From the NCBI GenBank assembly GCA_028683385.1, contig JAQUIJ010000009.1, positions 124,001 through 188,000 on the forward strand: 64,000 bases of DNA, given 5' to 3'. This document shows positions 34,318-42,873 of this stretch, piece by piece. This DNA is from Prolixibacteraceae bacterium (GTDB lineage: Bacteria; Bacteroidota; Bacteroidia; Bacteroidales; Prolixibacteraceae). A program made the translations under genes and the position numbers. Every line of letters begins with the position of its first letter. Within the stretch, counting starts at the first letter, position 1. The notes under the pieces were generated by a model that was given only the letters and a program-made list of their open reading frames with translations, ran no database searches and was not told the DNA's origin.

Positions 34318-34761
34318 ATGATACAACGAATTCAATCTGTATATCTTTTAGTTTCTACCCTTTTGCTTGGTCTTTTGTTTTTATTGCCCTTTGCCGAAAT
34401 AGTTAAAGACGGCGCTATTTACACCTTTAATTTTAAAGGAATTTTATTGGATGGTGCTGTTCAGCAGAGTGGTGTAGCTATCTCTGTTTTTATAGTAGTT
34501 CTTATGGCTTTGCACGGTTTGGCTATTTCAAGTTTTAAGAACCGCAAGCGTCAAAAAATGATTGTTATTTATACAATACTGCTGCTGCTGGCACTATTTG
34601 GATTGTTTATTTTCTACACTTACCTTTCTTTCAGCGGCGCTCAAATCGGCTTAAAAATCGGGGCAATTTTACCTCTTGTAGCAATTGTTATTGATTATTT
34701 GGCCATTCTGGCGATTGATAAAGACGAAGCTTTGATCCGTTCCATCGACCGAATCAGGTAA
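34318..34761 (+). CDS. DUF4293 family membrane protein
   Basis: A 147-residue protein with four membrane helices (about residues 8-26, 50-70, 80-102 and 108-132) and the typical N-terminus MIQRIQSVYLLVSTLLLGLLF. DUF4293 is found almost only in Bacteroidota, often near DNA-metabolism or transcription genes; function unknown. It follows the helicase gene after the MITE-like element and converges with the LacI gene. Confidence 0.85.
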   Translation: MIQRIQSVYLLVSTLLLGLLFLLPFAEIVKDGAIYTFNFKGILLDGAVQQSGVAISVFIVVLMALHGLAISSFKNRKRQKMIVIYTILLLLALFGLFIFYTYLSFSGAQIGLKIGAILPLVAIVIDYLAILAIDKDEALIRSIDRIR

Positions 34762-34769
34762 AGTAAAAA

Positions 34770-34821
34770 GTCATTAGTCATTTGTAAAGTTGCAAATTAA
34801 CATTTTCTATTGACTAATGAC
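34770..34821. terminator. inverted repeat between convergent genes
   Basis: GTCATTAGTCA (34770-34780) and TGACTAATGAC (34811-34821) are exact inverted copies with a 30-base loop, preceded by AAAAA and followed by ATTTTCC, between the DUF4293 and LacI-family stop codons. A bidirectional terminator is plausible; the long loop lowers confidence. Confidence 0.45.
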
Positions 34822-34827
34822 ATTTTC

Positions 34828-35859
34828 CTATTTCCTGCTTGAAGATTCCCTGATAATCAATTCTGTAGGTAATGTAATAGTCTGGTAAGTTCGTTCCTTA
34901 TTTTCAATTTTCCGGATAATCAATTCCGCAGCTTTTTGCCCCATCTCAAAGCCTGGTTGCGCGATGGTTGATATGGAAGGCGAAACAACTTTTGAAAAGG
35001 GTTCATTACTGAATCCTACGATTCCGACATCTTCAGGTATCCGGATTCCTTTATTCCGCAAATAAATCATAACACTGAGAGCGGTCGTGTCATTTCCACA
35101 GAAAATTGCATCCGGAGGATTTGGCAGGCTCATTAATTGCTGAATTGCAGGAACACCTTCTTCGCTGGTCAGCGTGTTCACGATAATCAATGATTCGTCG
35201 AAAACGATTCCATTTTTATGAAGTGCATCCATATAGCCATTTTTTCGGTCGAGGTAGGTTGTAAGGTTTTGTGGTCCGGCAAGGTGACCAATTCGCTGGT
35301 ATCCCTGATCAATTAAATGCTGAGTTACCCTGAAAGCTCCTGCAAAATCATCAACTACAATTTTATCGGTTTCAATTTCGGGAACAGCACGGTCAAAAAA
35401 CACCAATGGAATATGTTTTTTACTGAAAAGTTTCAAATGATCGAAAGTGTCTGTCTGCATGGCAATGGAAATGATCAGTCCATCAACCCGGTTCGAAAAC
35501 ATTGATTGCACAATGCTGATTTCCTTTGCCGCAAGGTCGTTCGATTGCGAAATGACGACATTGTATCCGGCCTTGAACGCCACATCTTCGGCGCCACTAA
35601 TTACTGATGAAAAGAAATGCCTGTTAATCAGCGGAACCACGATTCCAATGGTATTTGATTTTTTGTTTCGAAGATTGGACGCAAGTGTGTTTGGGCGATA
35701 CCCCAATTTGTCGGCAACTGCTTTGATTTTCTCCTTTGTTTTCATGCTAATTCGCGGATTATCATTCAATGCCCGCGACACGGTTGACGCTGAAATTTCC
35801 AGTTCCCTGGCAATGTCATGAATGGTTGGTTCGGTATTCTTATTTCTATTCATAATCAT
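34828..35859 (-). CDS. LacI-family transcriptional regulator of the kdu locus
   Basis: A 343-residue LacI/GalR regulator. The N-terminal HTH is TIHDIARELEISASTVSRALNDNPRIS with the usual hinge helix (KLGYRPNTLASNLR), followed by the periplasmic-binding-protein-like effector domain (IGIVVPLINRHFFSSVISGAED; PDAIFCGNDTTAL; EDVGIVGFSNEPFSKVVSPSISTI). Starts at 35859 or 35853 are both possible. It is divergent from kduI, and the shared 180-base spacer holds a perfect CG-centred palindrome overlapping the kduI promoter, so it most likely represses kduI-DUF2264-kduD until a uronate catabolite binds. Confidence 0.93.
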   Translation of the reverse strand: MIMNRNKNTEPTIHDIARELEISASTVSRALNDNPRISMKTKEKIKAVADKLGYRPNTLASNLRNKKSNTIGIVVPLINRHFFSSVISGAEDVAFKAGYNVVISQSNDLAAKEISIVQSMFSNRVDGLIISIAMQTDTFDHLKLFSKKHIPLVFFDRAVPEIETDKIVVDDFAGAFRVTQHLIDQGYQRIGHLAGPQNLTTYLDRKNGYMDALHKNGIVFDESLIIVNTLTSEEGVPAIQQLMSLPNPPDAIFCGNDTTALSVMIYLRNKGIRIPEDVGIVGFSNEPFSKVVSPSISTIAQPGFEMGQKAAELIIRKIENKERTYQTITLPTELIIRESSSRK

Positions 35860-35921
35860 TCAGTAATTTGTACAAATATGCTAATAATTTCTTTTTTAAA
35901 CATGAAACTTAAAATAAAAAT

Positions 35922-35933
35922 GCAATCGATTGC
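35922..35933. promoter_or_regulatory. LacI-type operator
   Basis: GCAATCGATTGC is a perfect 12-bp palindrome with the central CG typical of LacI-family sites (wider context AATGCAATCGATTGCGCATT). It overlaps the putative -33 element of kduI and lies 63 bases from the start of the divergent LacI gene. Confidence 0.75.
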
Positions 35934-35959
35934 GCATTCGCAAATAACTTTTATCTTTG
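35930..35959 (+). promoter_or_regulatory. promoter of kduI
   Basis: TTG at 35930-35932, 19-base spacer, and TATCTTTG at 35952-35959, an exact TAnnTTTG box. The -33 element lies inside the operator palindrome, fitting repression by steric block. The leader to ATG 36042 would be about 75 bases. Confidence 0.65.
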
Positions 35960-36041
35960 TCTATTGATTTTATCATTTTTATGGAAGAATGGTAATTTAG
36001 TAATGTTTGTAAACAAATTCGAACTTTTAAATTCAAATATC

Positions 36042-36884
36042 ATGTCAATCATTTTTGAAGAACGTTTTGCTGCTCATCCTAAGGATGTGAAAAAGTATGA
36101 CACTGCACAGTTACGCGAAAATTTCCTGATCGAAAAAGTAATGGGAGCCGATCAAATCCGTTTGGTTTATTCGCATTACGACCGTTATATTTCTGGTGGC
36201 GCAGTTCCCGCAACCGCAACATTGGAACTGACTGCAATTGATCCGATGAAAGCCGCCTATTTTTGCGAACGTCGCGAATTGGGTATTATTAATGTTGGAG
36301 CTAAAGGTTCTGTGATTGTTGATGGAGTGGAATATTCAGTCGATTTCAAGGAAGCATTATACATTGGAAAAGGAGCCAAACAGATCACTTTCAAATCTGA
36401 AAGTGCAAGCGAGCCGGCACGTTTTTACCTGAATTCAACACCAGCGCACAAAGAATTGCCAACCCGCCACATTACCTTAAAAGATGCCAATGTGTTGCAA
36501 ATGGGGTCTCAGCTTACATCCAATGAACGCCAGATTAATCAGTTGTTGGTTAGTAAAGTGGTTGAAACCTGCCAGCTTCAAATGGGAATGACAGAATTAC
36601 GTCCCGGAAGTGTTTGGAATACCATGCCTGCACACACTCACAGTCGTCGCATGGAGGTGTATTTCTATTTTAATGTTCCTGAAGGGCAGGCTGTATGTCA
36701 CTTTATGGGAGAACCTCAGGAAACCCGTCACATCTGGATGCAGAACGAACAAGCTGTAATTTCTCCAAACTGGTCAATTCACTCGGCAGCCGGAACGAGC
36801 AACTACATATTTATTTGGGGTATGGCTGGCGAAAATATGGATTACACCGATATGGATGTGGTTCAGCCCAACCAATTAAGATAG
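36042..36884 (+). CDS. kduI: 5-dehydro-4-deoxy-D-glucuronate isomerase
   Basis: Isomerises 4-deoxy-L-threo-5-hexosulose uronate (formed from unsaturated uronates) to 3-deoxy-D-glycero-2,5-hexodiulosonate. The cupin-type protein is 280 residues from ATG 36042 ([20 protein letters not shown]), the normal KduI N-terminus; the frame extends upstream over the promoter and operator and is not used. Metal-binding His and Glu residues are in [16 protein letters not shown]. It is first in a run with the DUF2264 gene (9-base gap) and kduD, behind a LacI operator. Confidence 0.96.
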   Translation: MSIIFEERFAAHPKDVKKYDTAQLRENFLIEKVMGADQIRLVYSHYDRYISGGAVPATATLELTAIDPMKAAYFCERRELGIINVGAKGSVIVDGVEYSVDFKEALYIGKGAKQITFKSESASEPARFYLNSTPAHKELPTRHITLKDANVLQMGSQLTSNERQINQLLVSKVVETCQLQMGMTELRPGSVWNTMPAHTHSRRMEVYFYFNVPEGQAVCHFMGEPQETRHIWMQNEQAVISPNWSIHSAAGTSNYIFIWGMAGENMDYTDMDVVQPNQLR

Positions 36885-36893
36885 AAGATCTTT

Positions 36894-38135
36894 ATGAACA
36901 GGCGCAACGCATTCAAATTTTTATCCATTCTGGGTCTGGCACCTTTGGCTGCCCGCGTTCAGGCATCAACTCCGGTTGTTGCTCCTGAAATTGTTGATCG
37001 AAAATATTGGTTGAAGGTACTTGTCAAAATCGCCGATCCTCTATTGGAATCGCTGAGTAGGGGAGAACTCCGGAAAAATATGCCTGTTGAATGCAAACCA
37101 GGCATGGATGCCGATCGCCGAAAAGTGACTTACTTGGAAGCATTCGGACGGTTAATGGCCGGAATGGCACCTTGGTTAGAATTGGGTACTGACAACAGTG
37201 AAGAAGGACAACTTCGGAAAAAATACATTGCTCTTGCACAGAAGAGCATGAAAATGGCGGTTGATCCCAAGTCACCTGATTTTATGAATTTCACCGAAGG
37301 TGGACAACCATTGGTAGATGCGGCATTTCTGGCTCACGCCATTCTGCGTGCACCAAATGTTTTGTGGAAACAATTGGATGAGACCACCAAACAACAAATC
37401 GTTGTAGCGATGAAAAGAAGTCGGGTGATTACTCCTGGTTATAGCAATTGGTTGTTGTTCAGTGCAATGGTCGAAGCTTTTTTGCTTTTTGCAGGCGAGC
37501 AACACGACGAATTACGAATGGATCTGGCTATTCGAAAACACATGGAATGGTACAAAGGTGATGGGATGTATGGCGATGGTCCCGATTTTCATTGGGACTA
37601 TTACAACAGCTATGTTATTCAACCTATGCTAGTTGATATTTTAGGAGAACTGATGAAGCACGGTAAAAAGTACGAAAAGACTGCTGAAACTGTGGTTAAG
37701 CGGGCACAGCGATATGCCGATATTCAGGAACGTTTAATTTCTCCGGAAGGAACTTTTCCTGCCATCGGACGTTCGTTGCCATACCGATTCGGCGCATTTC
37801 AATTGTTAGCGCAAATGGCATTGCAGCATCGTTTGTCTGACGAGTTAAGCCCGGCACAGGTTCGATCTGCTTTATCGGCGGTTATTCAGCGAATGTTAGA
37901 AGCTCCTGGTGTATTCGATTCAAACGGTTGGTTGCGCATTGGCTTTTTTGGTCATCAACCCAATATAGCAGAATCATACATTTCAACCGGAAGTTTGTAT
38001 TTGTGCTCAGTTGGGTTACTACCATTGGGTTTGCCTGCTTCTGATCCTTTCTGGGCGTATGCTCCGATGGACTGGACTTCCAGAAAAATATGGAGTGGTC
38101 AGGATTTTAAAGCTGATCATGCAATTAATGATTAA
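36894..38135 (+). CDS. DUF2264-family protein with Tat-like signal (putative glucuronidase-type enzyme)
   Basis: A 413-residue protein starting MNRRNAFKFLSILGLAPLAA, a twin-Arg-like signal followed by a hydrophobic stretch, so export is likely. The rest is an alpha/alpha-barrel-type DUF2264 protein: NWLLFSAMVEAFLL, GDGMYGDGPDFHWDYYNSYVIQPML and a C-terminal GWLRIGFFGHQPNIAESYISTGSLYLC. To my knowledge DUF2264 proteins have been placed in a CAZy family (GH154) with beta-glucuronidase activity; I cannot verify this here. Acidic residues in GDGPDFHWD are candidates for catalysis. Its place between kduI and kduD supports release of uronic acid. Confidence 0.8.
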   Translation: MNRRNAFKFLSILGLAPLAARVQASTPVVAPEIVDRKYWLKVLVKIADPLLESLSRGELRKNMPVECKPGMDADRRKVTYLEAFGRLMAGMAPWLELGTDNSEEGQLRKKYIALAQKSMKMAVDPKSPDFMNFTEGGQPLVDAAFLAHAILRAPNVLWKQLDETTKQQIVVAMKRSRVITPGYSNWLLFSAMVEAFLLFAGEQHDELRMDLAIRKHMEWYKGDGMYGDGPDFHWDYYNSYVIQPMLVDILGELMKHGKKYEKTAETVVKRAQRYADIQERLISPEGTFPAIGRSLPYRFGAFQLLAQMALQHRLSDELSPAQVRSALSAVIQRMLEAPGVFDSNGWLRIGFFGHQPNIAESYISTGSLYLCSVGLLPLGLPASDPFWAYAPMDWTSRKIWSGQDFKADHAIND

Positions 38136-38161
38136 TTCAAAACAAATTTAAAATAAGCGAT

Positions 38162-38962
38162 ATGAATGAATTATTTGATTTAACCGGAAAAGTTGCCCTG
38201 ATTACCGGTGGAACTCATGGTATTGGAATGGCTATTGGTAAAGTGCTCGGTCAGGCAGGGGCTAAAATTTGTGTGAATGATTTGAGTGAAGAAAAGCTTG
38301 AAGCTTGCAAGGCACAATACAAAGCTGCCGGAATCGATGTTTTTACTGTTGTATTTAATGTTACCGATGAAGCTGATGTTGACCGGGGAATTTCGATTAT
38401 TGAGAAAGAAGTTGGTTCTGTAGATATTTTGGTTAATAACGCAGGAATCATCAAGCGTATTCCAATTCTCGATATGCCAGTTGCCGATTTCAAACAGGTT
38501 ATCGACGTTGATTTGGTTGCTCCGCTGATCGTTGGGAAACGCGTTGCTCCGGGAATGATCGCCAAACGTTCAGGTAAAATTATCAATATGTGTTCGATGA
38601 TGAGCGTTTATGGTCGTAATTCTGTTTCTGCATATGCTTCAGCAAAAGGCGGTTTAAAATTGTTAACGGCCAACATGTGCTGCGAGTGGGCAAAATATAA
38701 CCTTCAGATTAATGGTATTGGACCTGGTTATATTGTAACGGCTCAAACTGGCCCAATTCGCGAAAATGGTCATCCTTTCAACGATTTGGTGATGACCCGT
38801 ACGCCAGCAGGTCGTTGGGGCGAACCAGAAGATGTTGCAAATGCAGCACTTTTTCTCGCATCAAAAGCCAGTAATTTTGTGAATGGACATATCCTTTATG
38901 TTGATGGTGGTATCCTTGCCAATTTTGGTTATGTGAAAGGTGAAAATGAAATTCCGATGTAA
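38162..38962 (+). CDS. kduD: KduD-like short-chain dehydrogenase
   Basis: NAD(P)-dependent reductase expected to turn 3-deoxy-D-glycero-2,5-hexodiulosonate into 2-keto-3-deoxygluconate. A 266-residue SDR with TGGTHGIG near residue 17, NNAG, catalytic Ser in NMCSMMSVYG and YASAKGG (Tyr-x-x-x-Lys). Its closest named relatives include both KduD and gluconate 5-dehydrogenase (idnO); linkage to kduI makes KduD the better reading. It follows DUF2264 by 26 bases and ends at a very strong hairpin terminator, closing the operon before susC. Confidence 0.88.
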   Translation: MNELFDLTGKVALITGGTHGIGMAIGKVLGQAGAKICVNDLSEEKLEACKAQYKAAGIDVFTVVFNVTDEADVDRGISIIEKEVGSVDILVNNAGIIKRIPILDMPVADFKQVIDVDLVAPLIVGKRVAPGMIAKRSGKIINMCSMMSVYGRNSVSAYASAKGGLKLLTANMCCEWAKYNLQINGIGPGYIVTAQTGPIRENGHPFNDLVMTRTPAGRWGEPEDVANAALFLASKASNFVNGHILYVDGGILANFGYVKGENEIPM

Positions 38963-39011
38963 AAAGGAGTTTTTAGTCTTTTTATTTTATTAAAGAATAG
39001 GTAATCCGATC

Positions 39012-39065
39012 ATTTAAAGGGTTAAAATCAGGAATTAAAACTGATTTTAACCCTTTAAATTTTTA
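39012..39065 (+). terminator. very long intrinsic terminator after kduD
   Basis: A perfect 20-bp stem: ATTTAAAGGGTTAAAATCAG (39012-39031) pairs with its exact inverse (39041-39060) around a 9-base loop, followed by TTTT. It separates the kdu operon from the susCD leader. Confidence 0.9.
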
Positions 39066-39066
39066 T

Positions 39067-39659
39067 AAATCCGATAAAAAATTAATTATTTTCTCAATTC
39101 ACCGCACTGAATTTTAATGAAATGCAGCTAAATATTCTGATCTTGCTGTGTGTTAAGTTTCTGTTAATTAATGATATGTGTTCGTGTAAGTTTGGTTTGT
39201 GGTATTGAAAAATGCCATTAAAATTCTACTAGTCTGGAAAATGTTTTTTTTAACACATATTAACATTAACCACTTTGGTCATATTTAATATACTTTAGTA
39301 TCGTTAATTCAATCACGCAAAAACTGAATTAATGCACGCAAACACAAACAAGATCGAAGAAACTGGGTATTTTTAATGTTCAGGCTTTTTTACATCATCA
39401 GCTACATGGTGTAATTGGTTTGTTCTCTTTCAAAAATTTCGCAGGCCTTTCGGCTGATTTTTCATGTTTTGATGTTTGCATTTAGTTAAAGGAAAACTCC
39501 AGAGGGAGTTTATTAAATAAGTAACGAACCAAATTATTCATATAAACTAAATGCCTATGTAAGTCTCTGAAATTAAAGAATCCAGAAGTCACTCATTCGA
39601 CTTTCTTTAATCAAGTTGTTTCTAATCACGTTATTATCACAAATTAAACATTAAAATTT
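39067..39659 (+). other. long non-coding leader upstream of susC
   Basis: About 590 bases without a gene. A possible promoter is TTTG at 39274-39277 with TACTTTAG at 39291-39298 (seven of eight positions of TAnnTTTG, short spacing). If used, the susC mRNA has an approximately 350-base 5' leader, which contains an AAACTCC-AGAG-GGAGTTT hairpin (39494-39511) and a TTACATCAT/ATGGTGTAA hairpin (39390-39414). Neither is followed by a T run. Leader-based control of SusC synthesis is possible but unproven. Confidence 0.45.
39314..39342 (+). promoter_or_regulatory. CACGCAAA direct repeats, 21 bp apart, near the susC promoter
   Basis: CACGCAAA occurs at 39314-39321 and again at 39335-39342, two helical turns apart on the same face. 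An inverted pair TTAATTCA (39304-39311) and TGAATTAA (39325-39332) interleaves with it. The arrangement fits a dimeric activator site, but no regulator gene for it is adjacent. Confidence 0.35.
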
Positions 39660-42600
39660 ATGAAAAAAAGTAAATTAAAAGGTATCTGGAGAATTTCAGC
39701 ATTGCTGTTGTTCTCGTGCTTTTTAGCTCTTACCTCATTTGCGCAACAAAAAACTCTATCCGGAACGGTTATTGGTGAAGACGGTGGTCCGATACCAGGA
39801 GTTACCGTAGTAGTTAAAGGAACTACAACCGGTACGATTACCGACATGGATGGAAAATTCTCTTTTTCAGCGCCAGCTAATGCTAAAACTTTAAGCGTTT
39901 CATACATTGGATTGAAAAGTCAGGAAATTGAAATTGGGTCTCAAACCAGTTTTAAAGTGACTTTGCTTGCTGATGTAGTCAGTGTTGACGAAGTTGTAGT
40001 TGTAGGTTATGGTACTCGTAAGAAAGAGGAAATAACCGGATCTATTTCAACTGTTTCAAACGAACAGATGAAAATTTCGAGTGCTCCGAGTGTTGTTAGC
40101 CGCATGCAAGGACAGATATCTGGGGTAACAGTAAATGCTGGTAATACTCCAGGTTCTGATGCAGTAATTCGTATCCATGGTATTGGTACTATTAATAATG
40201 CCGATCCGTTGTACGTTATTGATGGTGTTCCTGTTGGTCCAGGTAATAATATTAACCCTAACGACGTTGAGTCGATTTCTGTATTAAAAGATGCTTCTTC
40301 ATCAGCTATTTATGGTAGCCGCGGTGCAAATGGTGTAATTTTGATTACAACCAAACATGGTCGCCAAAACCAGGAAGCAACTGTAACTTTGTCGGTACGG
40401 ACAGGTATTTCTCAAGCTACCAACCAATACGACATGTTGAATACCGCTGAATATGGTCAGGCTGTTTTTCTGCAAAAGAAAAATGGTTATACATTTGCAT
40501 CACAATATGGCAATGGAACTTCTCCTGTAATTCCTGATTATATTCTGCCTACTGCTGCTATGGAGGGCGATCCTGCTGCTGATGCTTCGAAATACGTCTA
40601 TCCTACCAACCAGATTATTAAGGCCAACAAACAAGGTACCAATTGGTTTGACGAAATCTACCGTACAGGTGTAATTCAGGAATACGATCTTTCTATTTCT
40701 GGCGGTGGAGCTAAATCTACCTATTCATTATCTTCAAATTATTTGAGCGAAGAAGGTTTTTTGATTCATACCGGCTTTAAAAGATACAATTTCCGAGTGA
40801 ATGCTGATACCAAATTTGGTAACTGGCTGAAAGTTGGAGAGTCTCTTCAGGCTATTATGATTCATCAAAATGGAGATTTGGCAAACAATGGTGAAGGTAA
40901 TGCGGTTTCAATGGCATACCGTATGCAGCCAATTGTTCCTGTATATGACATCATGGGTAATTTTGCAGGCACAAAAGCTCCAGGAACTGGTAATGCAGCC
41001 AATCCTGTTGCTATGCTCGATCATGCAAAAAATAACGATGGTAAATGGTTTCGCGTACTCGGTAATATTTATGGTGAAGTTACCTTGATGAAAGGTTTAA
41101 CAGCTAAGAGTTTATTCGGATACAATATGGGACAGTGGAATGCCAAAACTTATACCATTCCAACTTACGAAAATGCCGAACCAAACATGGTTCCCGGTTT
41201 AACTGTTGACTCAAACTATTCGATTTTATGGAACTGGTCGAATACCATTAATTACAGCACGACCATTAAAGACATTCATACCATCAACGTAGTTGTAGGT
41301 ACTGAAGCCGTAAATAATACTTACCAATGGATGTCAGCCGGACGCAGTCAGTACTTCTCACTGGCACCTGATTATATGCAACTTACTTCAGGTGAGTCAA
41401 ATAAAGTGAACGATGGAAACGGATCATCATGGTCATTATTCTCTCAGTTCGGACGTGCAAACTATGACTTGATGGGTAAATATTTCTTCGAAGCTACAGT
41501 TCGTCGTGATGGTTCTTCAAGATTTGGAGCAGCCAATCGTTACGGAGTATTCCCTGCTGCTTCTGCTGCTTGGGAAGTTAGTAAGGAAAGCTTTATGGCC
41601 AGTTCAAAAACATGGTTAGACCTTCTTAAAATTAGAGCAGGTTGGGGTAAATCAGGTAACGACCAAATCGGAGAATATAACATGTATTCAACCTTTGGAA
41701 CCAACGGTTACACTGCTGCTTATAATTTAAATGGATCACCAACCTCAGCTATTGCTGGATTTGAACCATCAACAAAAGGTAATGCTGATGTAAGTTGGGA
41801 AACAACCCAAACAATCAATGCAGGTGTTAATGCTTCTATGTTGAATAAAAAACTGACTGCATCAGTTGACGTATGGCAGCGGAAAACTTCAGATATGCTT
41901 TATCGTTTAAGTGTACCTCAGGTAATGGGTACTGCAACTCCACCTTTTGTTAATATTGGTGAAATGAAAAATACCGGTATTGACATTGAAGTTGGCTACC
42001 ACAATACTGCATTGGCAGGCAAATTATCTTATGCTTTGAATGCTACCTGGTCGCATTATAAAAACGAAGTTGTATCTCTTTCAAACAATTTAAAAGAAGT
42101 TGTTGGATACTCAGAACGTCAGGTTGAATATACCCGTGCTACTTCAGGCATGGCTTATCCAATGTTCTATGGTTTAATCGCTGATGGTATTATTCAGACA
42201 GCTGCTGAAGCTGCTGCTGCACCTCAGTTTGCTGATTATACCACAGTAGGTCACTATAAATACCGTGATTTAAATGGTGATGGCTTAATTACAATGGACA
42301 AAGACCGTACTTTTATCGGCGACCCTCATCCTAAGTTTGTTGGAGGTTTAAACGTTGATTTGGGTTATGGCGCTTTCGACTTGAATATGTTCTTCTACGG
42401 AAGTTACGGTAATGACTTGATCAACTATGTAAGCCGTTGGATCGACTACGGTCAGTTCGTTGGTGGATTAAGCAAGGATGCTCTTAATGATACATGGACA
42501 CCTTCAAACACTGGCGCAAGATTGCCTATGCTTGATGGAGCATCACGTTCACAGGAGGCTTCTACCGCCTTTATTGAAGACGGATCTTTCTTAAGACTTA

Positions 42601-42836
42601 AGACAATGAGATTGGGTTATACTTTACCAAAAAATGTTCTTGACAAAGTGAAAATGAAAAGTTTGAGAGTTTATGTACAGGCAACAAACTTGTTCACTCT
42701 TACTAAGTACCGTGGACTCGATCCTGAAGTAAATACATTGTCAAATGTCGCTGGTGAAGGTAACCGGATGGGCGTTGACAAAGGATCATGGCCAACACCT
42801 CGTCAGATTACATTGGGCTTGACCCTTGGTCTGTAA
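39660..42836 (+). CDS. SusC-family TonB-linked outer-membrane transporter
   Basis: A 1058-residue TonB-dependent receptor for glycan uptake. After the signal peptide comes a carboxypeptidase-regulatory-like domain (LSGTVIGEDGGPIPGVTVVV, GTITDMDGKFSF), the SusC hallmark SVDEVVVVGYGTRKKEE, the plug with DPLYVIDGVPVG and LKDASSSAIYGSRGANGVIL, and a beta-barrel ending TLGLTLGL. The barrel imports oligosaccharides bound by the SusD partner downstream (37-base gap). It follows the kdu operon but has its own leader; the substrate is probably a uronate-containing oligosaccharide by association only. Confidence 0.95.
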   Translation: MKKSKLKGIWRISALLLFSCFLALTSFAQQKTLSGTVIGEDGGPIPGVTVVVKGTTTGTITDMDGKFSFSAPANAKTLSVSYIGLKSQEIEIGSQTSFKVTLLADVVSVDEVVVVGYGTRKKEEITGSISTVSNEQMKISSAPSVVSRMQGQISGVTVNAGNTPGSDAVIRIHGIGTINNADPLYVIDGVPVGPGNNINPNDVESISVLKDASSSAIYGSRGANGVILITTKHGRQNQEATVTLSVRTGISQATNQYDMLNTAEYGQAVFLQKKNGYTFASQYGNGTSPVIPDYILPTAAMEGDPAADASKYVYPTNQIIKANKQGTNWFDEIYRTGVIQEYDLSISGGGAKSTYSLSSNYLSEEGFLIHTGFKRYNFRVNADTKFGNWLKVGESLQAIMIHQNGDLANNGEGNAVSMAYRMQPIVPVYDIMGNFAGTKAPGTGNAANPVAMLDHAKNNDGKWFRVLGNIYGEVTLMKGLTAKSLFGYNMGQWNAKTYTIPTYENAEPNMVPGLTVDSNYSILWNWSNTINYSTTIKDIHTINVVVGTEAVNNTYQWMSAGRSQYFSLAPDYMQLTSGESNKVNDGNGSSWSLFSQFGRANYDLMGKYFFEATVRRDGSSRFGAANRYGVFPAASAAWEVSKESFMASSKTWLDLLKIRAGWGKSGNDQIGEYNMYSTFGTNGYTAAYNLNGSPTSAIAGFEPSTKGNADVSWETTQTINAGVNASMLNKKLTASVDVWQRKTSDMLYRLSVPQVMGTATPPFVNIGEMKNTGIDIEVGYHNTALAGKLSYALNATWSHYKNEVVSLSNNLKEVVGYSERQVEYTRATSGMAYPMFYGLIADGIIQTAAEAAAAPQFADYTTVGHYKYRDLNGDGLITMDKDRTFIGDPHPKFVGGLNVDLGYGAFDLNMFFYGSYGNDLINYVSRWIDYGQFVGGLSKDALNDTWTPSNTGARLPMLDGASRSQEASTAFIEDGSFLRLKTMRLGYTLPKNVLDKVKMKSLRVYVQATNLFTLTKYRGLDPEVNTLSNVAGEGNRMGVDKGSWPTPRQITLGLTLGL

Positions 42837-42873
42837 TATTTGTGAATAGTATTAATTTAAAACAAAGGATGAT

